A stretch of 64,000 bases of DNA from Heterohyrax brucei (lineage: Eukaryota > Chordata > Mammalia > Hyracoidea > Procaviidae), in NCBI GenBank assembly GCA_028571685.1, contig CM053140.1:26455501-26519500 (forward strand), written 5' to 3'. A model generated the notes under the pieces. That model did no database searches and had not been told where the DNA came from. It saw nothing but the letters and a program-made list of their open reading frames with translations. The position numbers were made by a program, and so were the translations under genes. Positions 12,300 through 23,514 of the stretch are shown here, piece after piece; the stretch's first letter is position 1; every line of letters starts with the position of its first letter.

Positions 12300-12970
12300 A
12301 TTACAGCAGAAAGAATATGAAAGAACAGCCACATAGAGCGAGGAGGAGCTTCCATGTCCTCCATGGCCCCAAAAAGGACCTGCGTGGATTTCTTCCATCA
12401 GCCAGGAAGCCCATGGGCCTTCAGAGTCCAGAGCCTTTCGTAGGGCCTCATTATATAGGCATTATTGCTTAAGATTGATAAGGTTACCAAGGAAACCTAG
12501 TTGCCACCGCCTGAGACTTGGGAAGGGGAATCACTGGTAAGAGAGTTCCTTCCTGACAGTTGCCATAAGGACACAACAATTCTCCTGCCTGTCCGGGAAG
12601 CGACCACATGCACTTGAAGGAAGACCTAAAGGTGACCTAGCCCTTATGTCCATCCTATCTCCATATCACTGTCATACAAGAACCAAGTCACTGCCTCCCA
12701 TTTATGACATCACTCCCTGCTTTTGCCGATAACAGCAACTCTTGCAATCTGTACAGGGTCTTTCTTCACTCATGAGGCTGACTCGTTTCGTCTTTGGAAA
12801 GTATTTTGACTTAATAAAACTTTCCTTAATGAAACTCTGCTGCCAAGAAGGTTGCGTGCTTTGGGGAGGGAGATTCCAGCTTGCTACCCATCGGCAGAAC
12901 GGACTTTCTAGCCTGATCTCTGGAACTGAACCAGATCACTAGGGATCTAATCAGTTACAAGATCTTGACA
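12300..12970 (+). mobile_element. LTR fossil (retroviral family A)
   Basis: Longer copy of the LTR at 1398-1710, with a shared AATAAA region near 12810 and the same closing block ending at about 12970. Left limit uncertain. No neighbouring coding region or primer site recognised, so it is called a solo LTR. Old by divergence. Confidence 0.6.
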
Positions 12971-13101
12971 GGATCAGCTGACCTCAGGAGTTGTGGTGGG
13001 CATGGTTCAATTAGAGAGACATCTCACTAGCATAAACCCTCTCGTGTGGTCTGGGATCTTCATCCAAGACACCTCAATCACTGGAGAAGTCCCAAGGTTT
13101 T

Positions 13102-13276
13102 GAGTCCTGGTGGCTCAGTGGTTAAGAAATTGGCTACTAACCAGAAGATTGGCAGTTCGAACCTACCAGCTAGCTGCTCCTTGGATACCCTATGGAGCAA
13201 GCAGTTCTACTCTGTCTTACCGGGTCAGTATGAGTTGAAACCAACTCAATGGCAATGAATTTGGTTTGGCTTCAGT
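13102..13276 (+). repeat. AfroSINE, plus strand
   Basis: Complete copy: GAGTCCTGGTGGCTCAGTGG head, GCAGTTCGAACCTACCAGC box B, CTACTCTGTCTTACCGGGTC body, GAATTTGGTTTGGCTTC tail. Confidence 0.9.
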
Positions 13277-13961
13277 TCTCAGGCTAAAATTAAATCCTTT
13301 GCCCCACAGAGACTTCAAGATGCATGAATAATGAAAACTACAAATTAAAAGTAAATGGTTTTGATTCTCCCTGTTGAAAACAAGGAAAGAGGCTCCTCTC
13401 CTCTGTTCTTTCACAGTTCACTTCAGATAGCTTGTAACAGTAGATTCGGTCTTTCTGAAAGTCTGTAAATCGAAACCGTTTTCATCAAGGACTCGGGATC
13501 TGTCTCTTCTGAAATATAATCATGAAGAAAGCTCAGAACCCAATCTCCAAGTTTCCTTGAAGAAGCTTAGAATAACTTTTGGTATCCTGGCATGAAGATA
13601 CTGGAAAGATAGCGATTTCATCTTAAATATAAATGTGGTAAGTTATAGCCACTCAGCTATATAAAGGATAAGATTCCCCTGTATCTTTGCAATATCTTTA
13701 GTGGACCATGACGCATTATATTCTGGTATAAAGCTGATTCAGTCATAAAGCTCTTCTTTTCTGTTTTTGCAGGGAGGTTTTCAGGCTGGAGGTAGATTTG
13801 GTTTTTCATAACATTTCCTCTAACATATGCCAGCTGAATGCAACAAGTGATTCTAGACTGGTGTCTGGGCCAGAAAGACAATGGCAGGGAAGGGCTTTAT
13901 CGGCACAATTAACAGAATCCGTACTCTATCGAGTTCAGGAAACTGAGCAGCCAAGGTGTTA
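13277..13961. other. Unassigned sequence
   Basis: No gene or clear repeat. Open frames are short and lack recognisable content. Confidence 0.4.
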
Positions 13962-14012
13962 ATAGAATCGACTGTGATCTCAACACTCGACAGCAATGGG
14001 TTTGGTTCTGTT
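13962..14012 (+). repeat. AfroSINE/RTE tail fragment
   Basis: Only the 3' piece ACTCGACAGCAATGGGTTTG with a few bases before it is present. Confidence 0.5.
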
Positions 14013-14572
14013 ATTATACCAACACTATTCTGGCCCCATTTCCATGGCAGTGTCCATTAAGATAGCGTGTAAGAGTCTTTGGAAGTTCTTGTGTTCTTGG
14101 AACATTTTTAACTCCCTACCAGTTTGCAAATCTTACATTAGTCAGATGAAGTCTCACCTTCCTCTCTTCTAAAGAGCACTCTGGCTGTACTCCTGCCAAG
14201 CCAGATTTGTTCCTTCTTCCGGAAGTCTCTGGTATATTCAATACTCTTTGCCAACACCATAATTCAAAGACATAATTGTTCTTCTGTCTTCTTTATTCAT
14301 TGTCCAGCTTTTGCATGCATATGAGGTAACAGAAAATACTCTGGCTTGGGTCAGGCACATCTTAGTCCTCAAAGTGCCATCTTTGCTGTTTAAAACCTTT
14401 AAGAGCTCTTTTGCAGTAGATTTGCCCAACACAACATGTCATTTGACTTCATGACTGCTGCTTCCATGGGCATTGATTGTGGATCCAAGTAAAATAAAAT
14501 ATTTGATGACTTTAATATTTTCTCCATTTATCATGATGTTGCTTATTGATCCAGTTGTGAAGATTTTTGTTT

Positions 14573-14813
14573 TCTTTTTTTATTGTAATTCAGATAAAGA
14601 TTTACAGAGCAAATTTGTTTCTCATTAAACAATTAATATACATATTGTTTTGTGACATTGGTTGCCAACCCCACAGGCTTGTAAATACTTTCCCTTTCTC
14701 GTCCTTGGGTTCCCTGTTAGCAGCGTTCTTGACCCCTCCTGCTTTCCTGTCCCGTGTGTGCCCATTCAGTCTCATGTTGTTTTATGGTCCTGTCTAATCT
14801 TTGGCTGAAGATT
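14573..14813 (-). repeat. L1-type 3' region inserted in RTE
   Basis: Starts with a T run on the + strand, followed by the reversed tail block (AACAATTAATATACATATTG) and CCTTGGGTTCCCTGTTAGCA, as in the related copy at 48721-49262. Inserted as an A-tailed retroposed copy on the minus strand. Confidence 0.6.
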
Positions 14814-15496
14814 GGTTCTTACGCTGAGGTGCAATCCCTAATGAAAGTTGTAGTCTTTGACTTTTATCAGTAAGTGCTTCGAGTCCTCTTTACTTTCAGC
14901 AAGCAAGGTTGTGTCATCTAACTACTGTAGGTTGTTAACGAGTCCCCCTTCAGTCCTGGTGCTGCATTCTTCTTCCCTTAGTGCAGCTTCTCTTGCATTA
15001 TTTCCTCAGAGTACAGATTGAACAGTGAAAGGATACAACCTTGACACACACTTTTTCTGATTTTTAAATTATACAATGTCTTCTTAGCTTGGCTTGGCAA
15101 TATCTTCTTGTTCCATTCAAATAACGGCCTCTCGATCTGTGTATAGGTTCTGCACAAGAACAATTAAGTCATCTGGAATTTCCAGGCCTTCCAATGTTAT
15201 CCACAATTGGCTATGATCTACACAATTGAAAGCCTTTGCATAGCCAATAAAACACAGTAAATATCTTTCTGATATTCTCTGTTTTCAGACAAGACTCAGG
15301 TGACATCAGTAATGATGTCTCTCATTCAAGGTCCTTTTCTGAATTCAAGTCTTTGTCTGAATACCAGCTTGAATTTCTGGCAGTTCCCAGCTTCAACCAC
15401 TTTTGAATTATCTTCAGCAAGATTTTACTTGCATGTGATGTTAATGATGGTTTATCATTTCTGCATTCTGTTGGATCATTTTCTTTGAAATGAGCA

Positions 15497-16007
15497 TGTC
15501 ATGAATTGTGTTCCCTACAAAATATATGTATCAGTCAGGCTGGGCTATGATTCCCAGTGTTGTGTGATTGTCCTAATGTTCTGTCACATGATGGAATTTT
15601 TTCAGTTCATTGTAGATTCGATCTCTGAGATTGAATTAAGATGGATCAGAAGCAGTTATACTGATGAAATCTACAAGATTGGACAGTGTCTTAAGCCAAT
15701 TTCTCTCGAGATATGAAAGAAAGAAGCAAGCAGAGAGATGTGGGACTGTCATACTGCCAAGAAATCAGTGCTGGGAGCAGAGTGCATCCTTTGGACCTCA
15801 GGGTCCTCTGCTGAGATGCTCCCAGAGCAAGGGAAGACTGACATGGAGACCTTCCTCCAGAGCTGAAAGAGACAGAAAGCCTTCATCTGAGACTGATTCT
15901 CTAAATTTGGACTTGTAGCTTACCAGACTGTGAGAAAATAAATTTATCTTTGTTAAAGCCATCCACTTGTGCTATGTCTGTTATTGCAGTGCTAGATGAC
16001 TAAGACA
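15497..16007 (+). mobile_element. MaLR-type LTR fossil (solo), in RTE
   Basis: 511 bp, begins TGTCATGAATTG and ends CTAAGACA, with a near-match 5-bp flank pair (GAGCA at 15492-15496, GGGCA at 16008-16012), as expected for ERVL-MaLR elements. Contains the AATAAA region near 15938. It is younger than the RTE it interrupts. Confidence 0.85.
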
Positions 16008-16320
16008 GGGCACAAATATGGATTTCTTCCAGTTTGTTGGCCAGATAGTTTTCTTCCAATTTTCTTGACATATACACGGTAACACTTCCAGTGTTGTAAT
16101 TGTTTGTTGAAACATGTTAATTGATATTCCATCAGTTCCTGGAGCTGAGGTTTTCCCCCAGTGCCTTCAGCGCAGCATGGACTCCTTCCTTCAATACCAC
16201 TGGCTCTTGATCGTGTGCTACCTCCTGAAACGTTTGAACATTAACAAATTCTTTTTGGAACAGTGACTGTGCACTCTTTCCTTCTTTTGATGCTTCCTGT
16301 GTTGTCCAATATTTTGCCCA

Positions 16321-16487
16321 GTCTTGCTGTGTACCATCAAGTCAATTCTGACTCCTTGAACCCTGTGGGACCCTATAGAAAAAAGCAGAACTGTCCCATA
16401 GTGGTTCCAAAGAGTGGTTGGTAAATTTGAATCACTGACCGTCTGGTTAGCAGCCTGAGCTCTTAACCACTGAAGCACAAGGGTTTC
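16321..16487 (-). repeat. AfroSINE with perfect 10-bp target-site duplication
   Basis: Minus-strand copy flanked by ATTTTGCCCA at 16311-16320 and 16488-16497. Removing it and one flank restores the RTE sequence. Confidence 0.9.
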
Positions 16488-16883
16488 ATTTTGCCCATGT
16501 GATTCTTTAATATTGCCACTAGAGGTTGAATTTTTTTCTTTGGTTCTTTCAGCTTGAGAAATATACAGCATGTTCTTTTGTTTCAGTTTTCTAATTCCAG
16601 ATCCTTGCACATTTCATTATAATACTTTTCTTCGTCTTCTTGAGCCACCCTGTGAAATCTGTTCAGCTCTTTTACTTCATCATTTCTTCTGTTCACTTTA
16701 GCTACTCTACATTCAAGTTTCAGAGTCTCTGCTGATGGTCGTGTCGATCTTTTCTTTCCTTCCTGTCTTTTTCATAATCTTTTGTATAACATCCTTGATG
16801 TTATCTCACAACTAATCTGATCTCCAGACATTAGTGTTCAATATGTCAAATCTAATCTCGAGATGGTCACTAAATTCAGGTGG

Positions 16884-17386
16884 TGTCTTAGTCATCCAGT
16901 GCTACTATAACAAAAACTGTAAGTGGTTGACTTTAAAAAGAGAAATTTTATTCTGTCACAGTCTAGCAGGCTACAAGCCCAAATTCAGAGCATCAGCTCC
17001 AGGTGACGTCTTTCTGTGTTGACTCTGGAGGAAGGTCCTTGTTATCAATCTTCCCTTGGACTGGGAGCTTCTGAAATGCAGGCACCCTGGGTCCTTTCCA
17101 AAGGATGTGCTCTGCTTGCTTCTAGCACTGATTTTTGGTGGCATGACGTCTCCAAATCTCTGTGTGCTTCCCTTTCCTTTATATCCCAAGAGATTGCCTC
17201 AAGGCACAATACGGCTTTATCTACTGAGTACCCCATTGCTAACACAACCACCACCCATCCTCCCTCATTAACATCATAGAGGCGGGATTTATTTACAACA
17301 CAAAGGAACATCACACAACACTGGGAATCATGATCTAGCCAAATTGCTACACACACTTTTGGGGGGACACAATGCAATCCATGACA
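16884..17386 (-). mobile_element. MaLR-type LTR fossil (solo, minus), in RTE
   Basis: 503 bp from TGTCTTAG to CATGACA with exact 5-bp repeats GGTGG at 16879-16883 and 17387-17391. Related to the copy at 15497-16007 but in opposite orientation. Whole in length. Confidence 0.9.
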
Positions 17387-17628
17387 GGTGGAATATACTC
17401 AAGGTCATACTTTAACTTTCATGGATTTGTTTTAATTTTCTTCAGCTTCAACTTGAACTTGCGTATGAACCATTGATGGTTTGCTTCACATCTGGCTCTT
17501 AGCCTTGTCCTGGCTGATGATATGGTGTCTCCATCATCTTTTTCCACAGATGTAGTCGATTTAATTCCTGTGTTTAGGTTCATGTGTCGCCATTTATGTT
17601 GTTGAGAAAAGGTGTTTCCAATGAATAA

Positions 17629-17803
17629 CAACCCCCTCTCCAAGAAAAACCAAACCCACTGGCATCAAGTTGATTCTAACTCATAGCAACCTTACAGGAC
17701 AGAGTAGAACCGCCCATAGAGTTTACAAGGAGAGCCTAGCAGATTTGAACTGCTTATCTTGTTAGCAGATGTAGCACTTAACCTCCAAGCTGCTAGGGTG
17801 TCC
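17629..17803 (-). repeat. AfroSINE in RTE
   Basis: Minus-strand copy bounded by imperfect direct repeats (TTCCAATGAATAA at 17616-17628, TTCCAACAAATAG at 17804-17816). Confidence 0.85.
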
Positions 17804-17851
17804 TTCCAACAAATAGATCTTGTAAAATTCTGTCATTAGGGAAGTAACAGA

Positions 17852-18690
17852 CTACAACACAGGACTGATGTCAGGAAGCACACTGGCCTCCAGACAACAG
17901 CAGGCACAGCTTCTCTGCTGAGTGGCTACCTTCTCTGCTATGCAGGCCGCTCTGCCATTGGGTTTCCACTGCTAACTAGCTCAACTTATAGCTAGTATAG
18001 CAGCTTGCTCAGCTCTCTTAGCTCATCTCTACTGACACTGCTGTCTGCTGTGTGGCCTCTCTGCCATCAGGACTGTCCAATTTTGACCTCTCCCGCACCA
18101 GCTGGCCCAGCTCATAGCCGGTATAGCAGCTTCAAGACCACTCAACTCCCATGTGGCTCTGCTTCTACACCAACTCAACTGTTACCCAGCATCTCTCTTT
18201 TTCCAGGAGGCCTATGAGAATCTCTGTGTTATTTACTTACATATCTCTATGCTTGTTAGTTACATGGCAGGGCCTTTCTCACCAGATCAGAATTCAACCA
18301 ATCCTCAACTACCAATGAGATGTGAATCACTTCAGGTCTTGGTAATTACAGACAAAACTATCAAACCACCAAGTTATTTTATAACTTATCCAGGAAACAT
18401 CAGTTAATCTGGGGATAGCCTGGGCAATGGCAAAAGTAGCTACCTGGGAGCTCCTATACCCCTTTCCACCAGGCAAGTTGGTTCTCCAAAGAATTAGGGC
18501 AAAGATAACATCTTAGGGCTTACGAGGTAAATCTCCCAAGTTGTTCTTCCAAAGAACTAAGGCACAGGGCCACACAGGAACTCATTGCATTATAGACTAC
18601 CCCCTGGCATTTTGGGCATGGGTTCTTACACATACTTAACGTTTGAAGGGTTACTCCCTCCTCTGTACATTTTACTGCTCCAAATGAGTC
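17852..18690 (-). mobile_element. LTR fossil (retroviral family B), minus
   Basis: Shares blocks with 25155-26600 and 47607-48255, for example the ATGGCAGGGCCTTTCTCACC and CAACCAATCCTCAA region. Ends are not sharp. Old, fragmentary; 18691-18985 may belong to it too. Confidence 0.6.
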
Positions 18691-18989
18691 ATTGACAACT
18701 AGGCCTGCAATAGGGCAAGAAATCTTCTCAGGGTGAAGTCACTCAGGTATAGTCCCACAGATCTGCTGCAGGCATCCATCTGATCTGTTTAGGTTCTCCA
18801 AGAAGTTGACCTCAGTTTTACTTCTTCCTGCATCTGGGATCATGAGACCAAGAAACCATAACTCTTAGAGCATGTCCCAAGGTATCGGCATACCAAAACT
18901 TATAAGGGCCTTTTAAAAAAAATCAGATGTTCAAACCCACTGGCCACACCACAGGAGAAAGATGAAGCATTCTGTTCCCATAAAGATTT

Positions 18990-19088
18990 ACATCCCTGGA
19001 AATCCTATGGGGCAGTCCTGTTCTGTCCTATAGGACCACTATGAGTCAGAATTGACTTGACAGTAATGGTTTGGTTTGGTTTAGGTTT
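18990..19088 (+). repeat. AfroSINE 3' half
   Basis: Only the body and tail are present: GGGGCAGTCCTGTTCTGTCC to GGTTTGGTTTGGTTTAGG. Confidence 0.8.
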
Positions 19089-19554
19089 GATCGCTGTACT
19101 CTAGCCTAGCACATACCTCCCCGTTAGTCCATTCTTTAACAGTTACAGCTTCTACAGTTATAGTTCTCACAATTACAAATGACTCTTGCAATGGTTGAAG
19201 TTGTATGTAAATTTAGCTGGGCCATGATTCTCAGTGATTTGGCGGTAATGATGTAATTTGGCAGTTACGTAATAATATAGTCATGCTCCATTTTGTGATC
19301 TCATGTAATCACTTCCACCATGTGATCTGATATGATTAGCCAACTAGTTGTAAGAGGAGTTTCTTCAGAGGTATGGCCTGCATCCAATATATACGGATGT
19401 TCTGGGAAAGCTCATTGGGTTTTTCCTCTGGATTCTGCATCTGTCTTGTCATCATCTGACCTCCCATTCTTTGAACTTGAGCCAGTGGCCTGCCATATTG
19501 CTGTGAACCTAAGCAAGTTCATTTCACCTGTCACTGACAGCCAAAGTTCATAGA

Positions 19555-20145
19555 TGGGGAGGAAGGTTCAATGCTTTATTAGCAGACAAGCATGCCAGCT
19601 GGGAGACAGTGAGACTAACTTCTCAAAAACTGTGCTGCTTGGGTTACATTTTCAGTGGTTTTTATAGCCAGAATTTAAAGGGATTGCTGGTACTGTATTT
19701 GTCACAGGATAATCAAACAGTGTGAGTTACCCAAAAGTCAGTCAAGGATAATCAAACAGAGTAAACTGCTATCCAAAATTTGTCACAGGACAACCAAACA
19801 GTGTGAACTACCCAAAAGTTTGCCAGGATAATTAAACAGAGTAAACTATCTAAAATTTGTCATAGAATAATCCAAACAGTGTGAATTGCCCAAAAGTTTG
19901 CCACAGAATAATTAAACAGAGTAAACTATCTAAAACTGCTTACACGATAATCAAGCAGAGTAAACTATCTAACACTTTTTTACCTCTCTCTAAAGTCTTA
20001 ATCAATTTTATTTCTTCAGAGATAGGGAGAGGAATGCAGACCTGTTAATCTGGTCTGAGGGTGACAATTGAGGCAGAGGAAGGAATGCAGCTTGATAGCC
20101 TAAGAGACATTTGTTAGATTCTTATATTTATCACCAGTATTGCCT
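19555..20145. mobile_element. Insertion (LTR-like fossil) carrying a tandem repeat
   Basis: Interrupts the surrounding LTR. Its middle is the tandem array described at 19695-19975. Family not recognised. Confidence 0.45.
19695..19975 (+). repeat. Tandem repeat, about 30-bp alternating units
   Basis: Repeated phrases ATAATCAAACAGTGTGA, CCCAAAAGTTTGCC and AACAGAGTAAACTATCTAAA alternate through the block, giving a higher-order unit of about 60 bp present roughly four to five times with decay. Confidence 0.8.
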
Positions 20146-20404
20146 GCTGATGTTGGCACTGCCTGCTGATGTTGGGATTCATCAGTCTTAGCAGCTTGTG
20201 AACCAGCAGCCTGGTCTCTCAACTGCCAGTCTTGTCAGCCTCCACAGCCTGTGAGCCAGCAACCTGCCATTTGATCAGCAGATCTTCGGTTTATCAGGAC
20301 CTGCAGCTATGTAAGTTAGGAGAAGCCTTGAGTTTGATGCCTGGCTTGGAATTGGCTGGACTTTACAACCATGTGAGCCTTTTCCTTGAGAGAAGTGTCT
20401 CTTT

Positions 20405-20475
20405 CTCCATATACATATACATATGTGTGTGCACACACACACATGTATGTATGTATATACATACACACATATGAA
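20405..20475. repeat. Mixed TA/TG/CA microsatellite
   Basis: ATACATATACATATGTGTGT followed by CACACACACATGTATGTATG and more TA; a purine-pyrimidine alternating run of about 70 bp. Confidence 0.85.
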
Positions 20476-20504
20476 GAAACCAAACGTGTGGCCATTGATT
20501 CATA

Positions 20505-20966
20505 TGAGTCCAACAATTAAGTCCGTGAACTTAATTGTTCTAAGTGCTACATACCTATTGCTGAATATCACTACAATCACCTTCAAAGCACTCGCCTTGG
20601 GAAGCTATGCACCGATGCCAGTGCCTAGTCCACCCTTCAAAGTAATACTGGAACTACTTTTCTGGAATGGCCATTGTACACAGTAGCACAGTGGCAAGTT
20701 CACAAGCTTAATTGTATAGTTGTCTGTAACAGAGTTTTTAGCCAGTAAACAAATAACTGTGTTGGAATACCTTCCCTCCTCACCTGATCTGGCCCCCAAT
20801 GACTTTTTTCTTTACCCAATGATGAAGGAAATATTATAATGAAGACATTTTGATGACATTCAGGACATAATACAACGATAGCTTCGATGGCCATTCTAGA
20901 AAAAGAGTTCTAAATTGCTTTGAAAGGTAGACTAGGTACTGATAACGGTGCATAGCTTCCCAAAGG
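20505..20966 (+). mobile_element. Mariner-type element with long inverted ends, right end cut
   Basis: Starts with a TIR (TGAGTCCAACAATTAAGTCC) after TA at 20503-20504. Between the arms the + strand retains a mariner transposase carboxy part (SPDLAPNDFFLYP-type motif near 20780-20815, holding the last catalytic Asp). The right inverted arm stops short. Confidence 0.8.
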
Positions 20967-21080
20967 GAGTACTCAGGACTTTGCTTATGGATGCAGATGA
21001 TTAGAGTTCTAATCAGAACACAATATTTTTCAGACCAAAGAACATGCTTGTCTTCTCAGAGCCCTGGTTTAATTAAAAAA

Positions 21081-21270
21081 AATCTTTGCCATCAAGAGTC
21101 AATTCCTACTCGGAATGACCCTTTAAGAGAGACTGCCCCACAGAACTTCCAAGGCTGTAATCTTTATGTAAGCAGACTGTCCCATTTATCACTCATGGAA
21201 TGGCTGGTGGATTTGAACCACCAACCTTCAGTTAGTAGCCAAGTGCTTAACCACTGTGCCAGCGGATCTC
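21081..21270 (-). repeat. AfroSINE long variant, minus
   Basis: Has the extra middle segment (AAGGCTGTAATCTTTATGTA) that separates the longer variant from the short AfroSINE, then GGTGGATTTGAACCACCAAC and the reversed head. Confidence 0.85.
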
Positions 21271-21477
21271 CTTCACTAGATTAATAGGGAAGAGAATATA
21301 AACACTGTCTGACTAAATCAGGGGAAATAAAGTTATGAAGTGGCTGGCCTACACTCAAAAAGAAGGGACAAGGGAGGTTCCCCACTGAATATATTCTTGC
21401 TTTCGTGATGGATACGGGGGAGAGAGAGTGAGGGAAGAAGCTGATACAGCTGTGAGCAACAGTTGCTAAACAGAGGT

Positions 21478-21583
21478 GTCTCAGGCTAAGTTCTCTAGAG
21501 AAGTAAAACCAGTGAAGCATGTGTATATGTGCATATAGATGTAAAGTATTACATCTATATGCATATTACATCTATATGCACAT
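21478..21583 (-). mobile_element. MaLR-like LTR fragment, minus
   Basis: Contains CTAAGTTCTCTAGAGAAGTA and a TA-rich part, matching the start of the copy at 23515-23913. Interrupted by the next AfroSINE. Confidence 0.5.
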
Positions 21584-21755
21584 GGAGCCCTGTTCTCACA
21601 GTGGTTAAGAACTATGGCTGCTGACAAAAAGGTCAACAGATCAAATTCACCAGCCACTCTTTGGAAACCCCTATGGGGCAGTTATATTCTGTCCTGTAGA
21701 GTTGCTATGAGTTGGAATCTACTTGTGGGCAATAGACTTGGTTTGGGTTTTAAAT
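21584..21755 (+). repeat. AfroSINE, plus strand
   Basis: Complete, from GGAGCCCTGTTCTCACAGTG to GACTTGGTTTGGGTTTT. Confidence 0.9.
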
Positions 21756-21788
21756 ACATACATGTATACAGGCACACACACATATATA

Positions 21789-22856
21789 TGAGGTCTGCCA
21801 ATTAAGTTCATGAACTCATCCTAGGAAAACTGCTACATGCCTCATCGCTCAGTGTTTTAGTCAGCTAGGGCTGCTCTAACAGAAATACCACAGAGTGGAC
21901 GGCTTTAACAAAGAAAGATTTATTCTTACACAGTCCGGTAGGTTGCAAGTCCATATTCAGGGTGTCCGCTCCAGGGAAAGACTTTCCCCTTGATGGCTCT
22001 GGAGGAAAGTCCGGTATTGCATCAGTCATTGTCCAGGGAGTGTCCTAACGCAAGAACCTCTGGCCTGAACGACGCGCTCTGCTCCCGGTGCTGCTTGCTT
22101 GATGGTAGCGAGATTCTCAAATTGTCCTTTGTTCTTTTTCCTTTTATTCCTTGCAAGCTAAAAGCATTAAGGGTGGGGCAAGCCATACTCCAGGGAAACT
22201 TCCCCCATATCAGGAATTCACAGCCCCACCCTAATCCTTTAACATACAGGTTAGCGAAACGACACAACGGAGGACATTTCCAAGATACTGGGAACCATAT
22301 CCCAGCCACAAGGCTGCACCCATTTTTGGGGGGACACAATTTAAACCATGACACTCAGTATCAGTATGGTGACCTTTGAAGTACTGCTCTTGGGAAGCCA
22401 TGCACTGCTGGCAGAACCTAGTCCACCCTTCGAAGTAATTTTGGAACTCTTTTTCTGGAATGGGCATCAGAACTGCTGTTGTATCACCCTTGACATCTTG
22501 AATGTCATCAAAATGTCTTCTTTTCAATATTTCCTTTATCTTCAGGTAAAGAAAAAAGTTACTGGGGTCCAGATCAGGTAAGTAGAGAGGGTGTTCCAGT
22601 ATAGTTATTTGTTTACTAGCTAAAAACTCCTTCACAGGCAGCTGTACAATTAACTTTGCAAACTTGCCACCGTGCCATCATGCACAACGACCATTTTAGA
22701 AAGAGCACCAACATTGCCTTGAAGGATGGACTAGGCACTGGCATCAGAGCATAGCTTCCCAAGGGGAGTACTTCTAAGGTAACTGTAGTGATATTCAGCA
22801 ATGAGGTATGTAGCACTTAGAACAATTAAGTTCACAGACTTAATTGTCAGACCTCA
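21789..22856 (-). mobile_element. Mariner-type long-TIR element interrupted by an LTR
   Basis: Both ends match as inverted repeats: TGAGGTCTGCCAATTAAGTT at the left and its reverse at 22840-22856; the similarity continues inward for well over 60 bp. The minus strand between 22400 and 22635 translates as EFLASKQITILEHPLYLPDL then DPSNFFLYLKIKEILKRRHF, a mariner transposase carboxy segment. TA precedes the left end. The LTR 21853-22353 sits in the left arm. Confidence 0.85.
21853..22353 (-). mobile_element. MaLR-type LTR fossil (solo, minus) in mariner element
   Basis: 501 bp, TGTTTTAG to CCATGACA, with exact 5-bp repeats CTCAG at 21848-21852 and 22354-22358. Same family as 23919-24440. It is younger than the mariner element. 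Confidence 0.9.
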
Positions 22857-22857
22857 C

Positions 22858-23037
22858 GTGCCAATTTTGCAGTATCAAAAATGTCTCAGATTTTCCACCT
22901 CAAACAGGGCCCAGGTCATCTCATCTTTAGCTGTCCAGGCTAGGTCAATGGCTACCAGATACTGGCTCGGGAGTCCACACAACTCCCCACACTTCAGACC
23001 AGCTGGCCTTTCTCTCTCTCTCCTCCCCCTCCCCCCA

Positions 23038-23072
<35 letters not shown>

Positions 23073-23514
23073 ATCCCTAGCCATCCAGGGCTAGCTCAGT
23101 GTGTGACAGAGGAATGTGTCCAAAGTAGCCATCTCTTCATTGCTGTGCTTCTCCCATTGCCACTTATTTCATGGACTCAGGAGGCCAACTCAAGTGAGCA
23201 TACCAGGTTATCTACTCACTAGCTCCCATTAACTTCCAGTACTGAGAGGAGGGTTTTTTTTATGGCCAATGACATGATCTATTCCAATACACCCTTTAGA
23301 TTCTGTAGGGCTATGCGCCATATAAACATTTCCTTTACCATTCATTCACCAAGCAGCAATTTGGTCAATCAAGCCTTCTGTCATTATGGTACTCTCAATC
23401 AAAATCCAATATAATTGCCTCAAATGCAAATCTCCTGATTTCACAGTCTCTTGGCTGCATTTGTTATTTCCCCTTTTAGCATACCCAATCAGGTACTATC
23501 TGAAAAACAGATGT
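22858..23514. other. Unassigned, with a TCTG microsatellite
   Basis: Holds a TCTG/TCTC run at about 23010-23075 that gives repetitive open frames on both strands; these are not genes. The rest is unrecognised and may be LTR-element debris. Confidence 0.5.

Larger units (their letters stand above)
14140..17850 (-). mobile_element. RTE/BovB-type LINE (minus) broken by five insertions
   Basis: Read on the minus strand the pieces 14140-14572, 14814-15496, 16008-16320, 16488-16883, 17387-17628 and 17804-17850 follow the RTE order from 3' end to the endonuclease region without gaps. Near 14238-14432 the translation ends MNKEDRRTIMSLNYGVGK, a conserved RTE carboxy region. It is diverged and dead. 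The five interruptions are listed separately. Confidence 0.9.
19195..20470 (+). mobile_element. MaLR-like LTR fossil with an internal insertion
   Basis: Left part about 19195-19550 and right part about 20146-20470 belong to one LTR type whose reversed copies occur at 21478-21583 and 23515-23913. The interior holds a different LTR-like segment. Ends in a TA/CA-rich microsatellite. Confidence 0.6.

Noticed and set aside
1398-12970. The two family-A LTRs as ends of one provirus
   Set aside because: The interval holds an L1/HAL1 remnant, an RTE and SINEs, with no primer-binding site or retroviral coding region recognised; two separate solo LTRs are simpler.
19695-19975. CRISPR-like array
   Set aside because: Units are contiguous and decayed without unique spacers, and the genome is mammalian.
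22231-22635. Transposase-like frame as a domesticated gene
   Set aside because: It lies inside a MITE shared by three copies here, is short, and lacks the catalytic amino-terminal part.
22875-23094. Repetitive open frames rich in Arg-Glu or Ser-Leu
   Set aside because: Produced by the TCTG/TCTC microsatellite.
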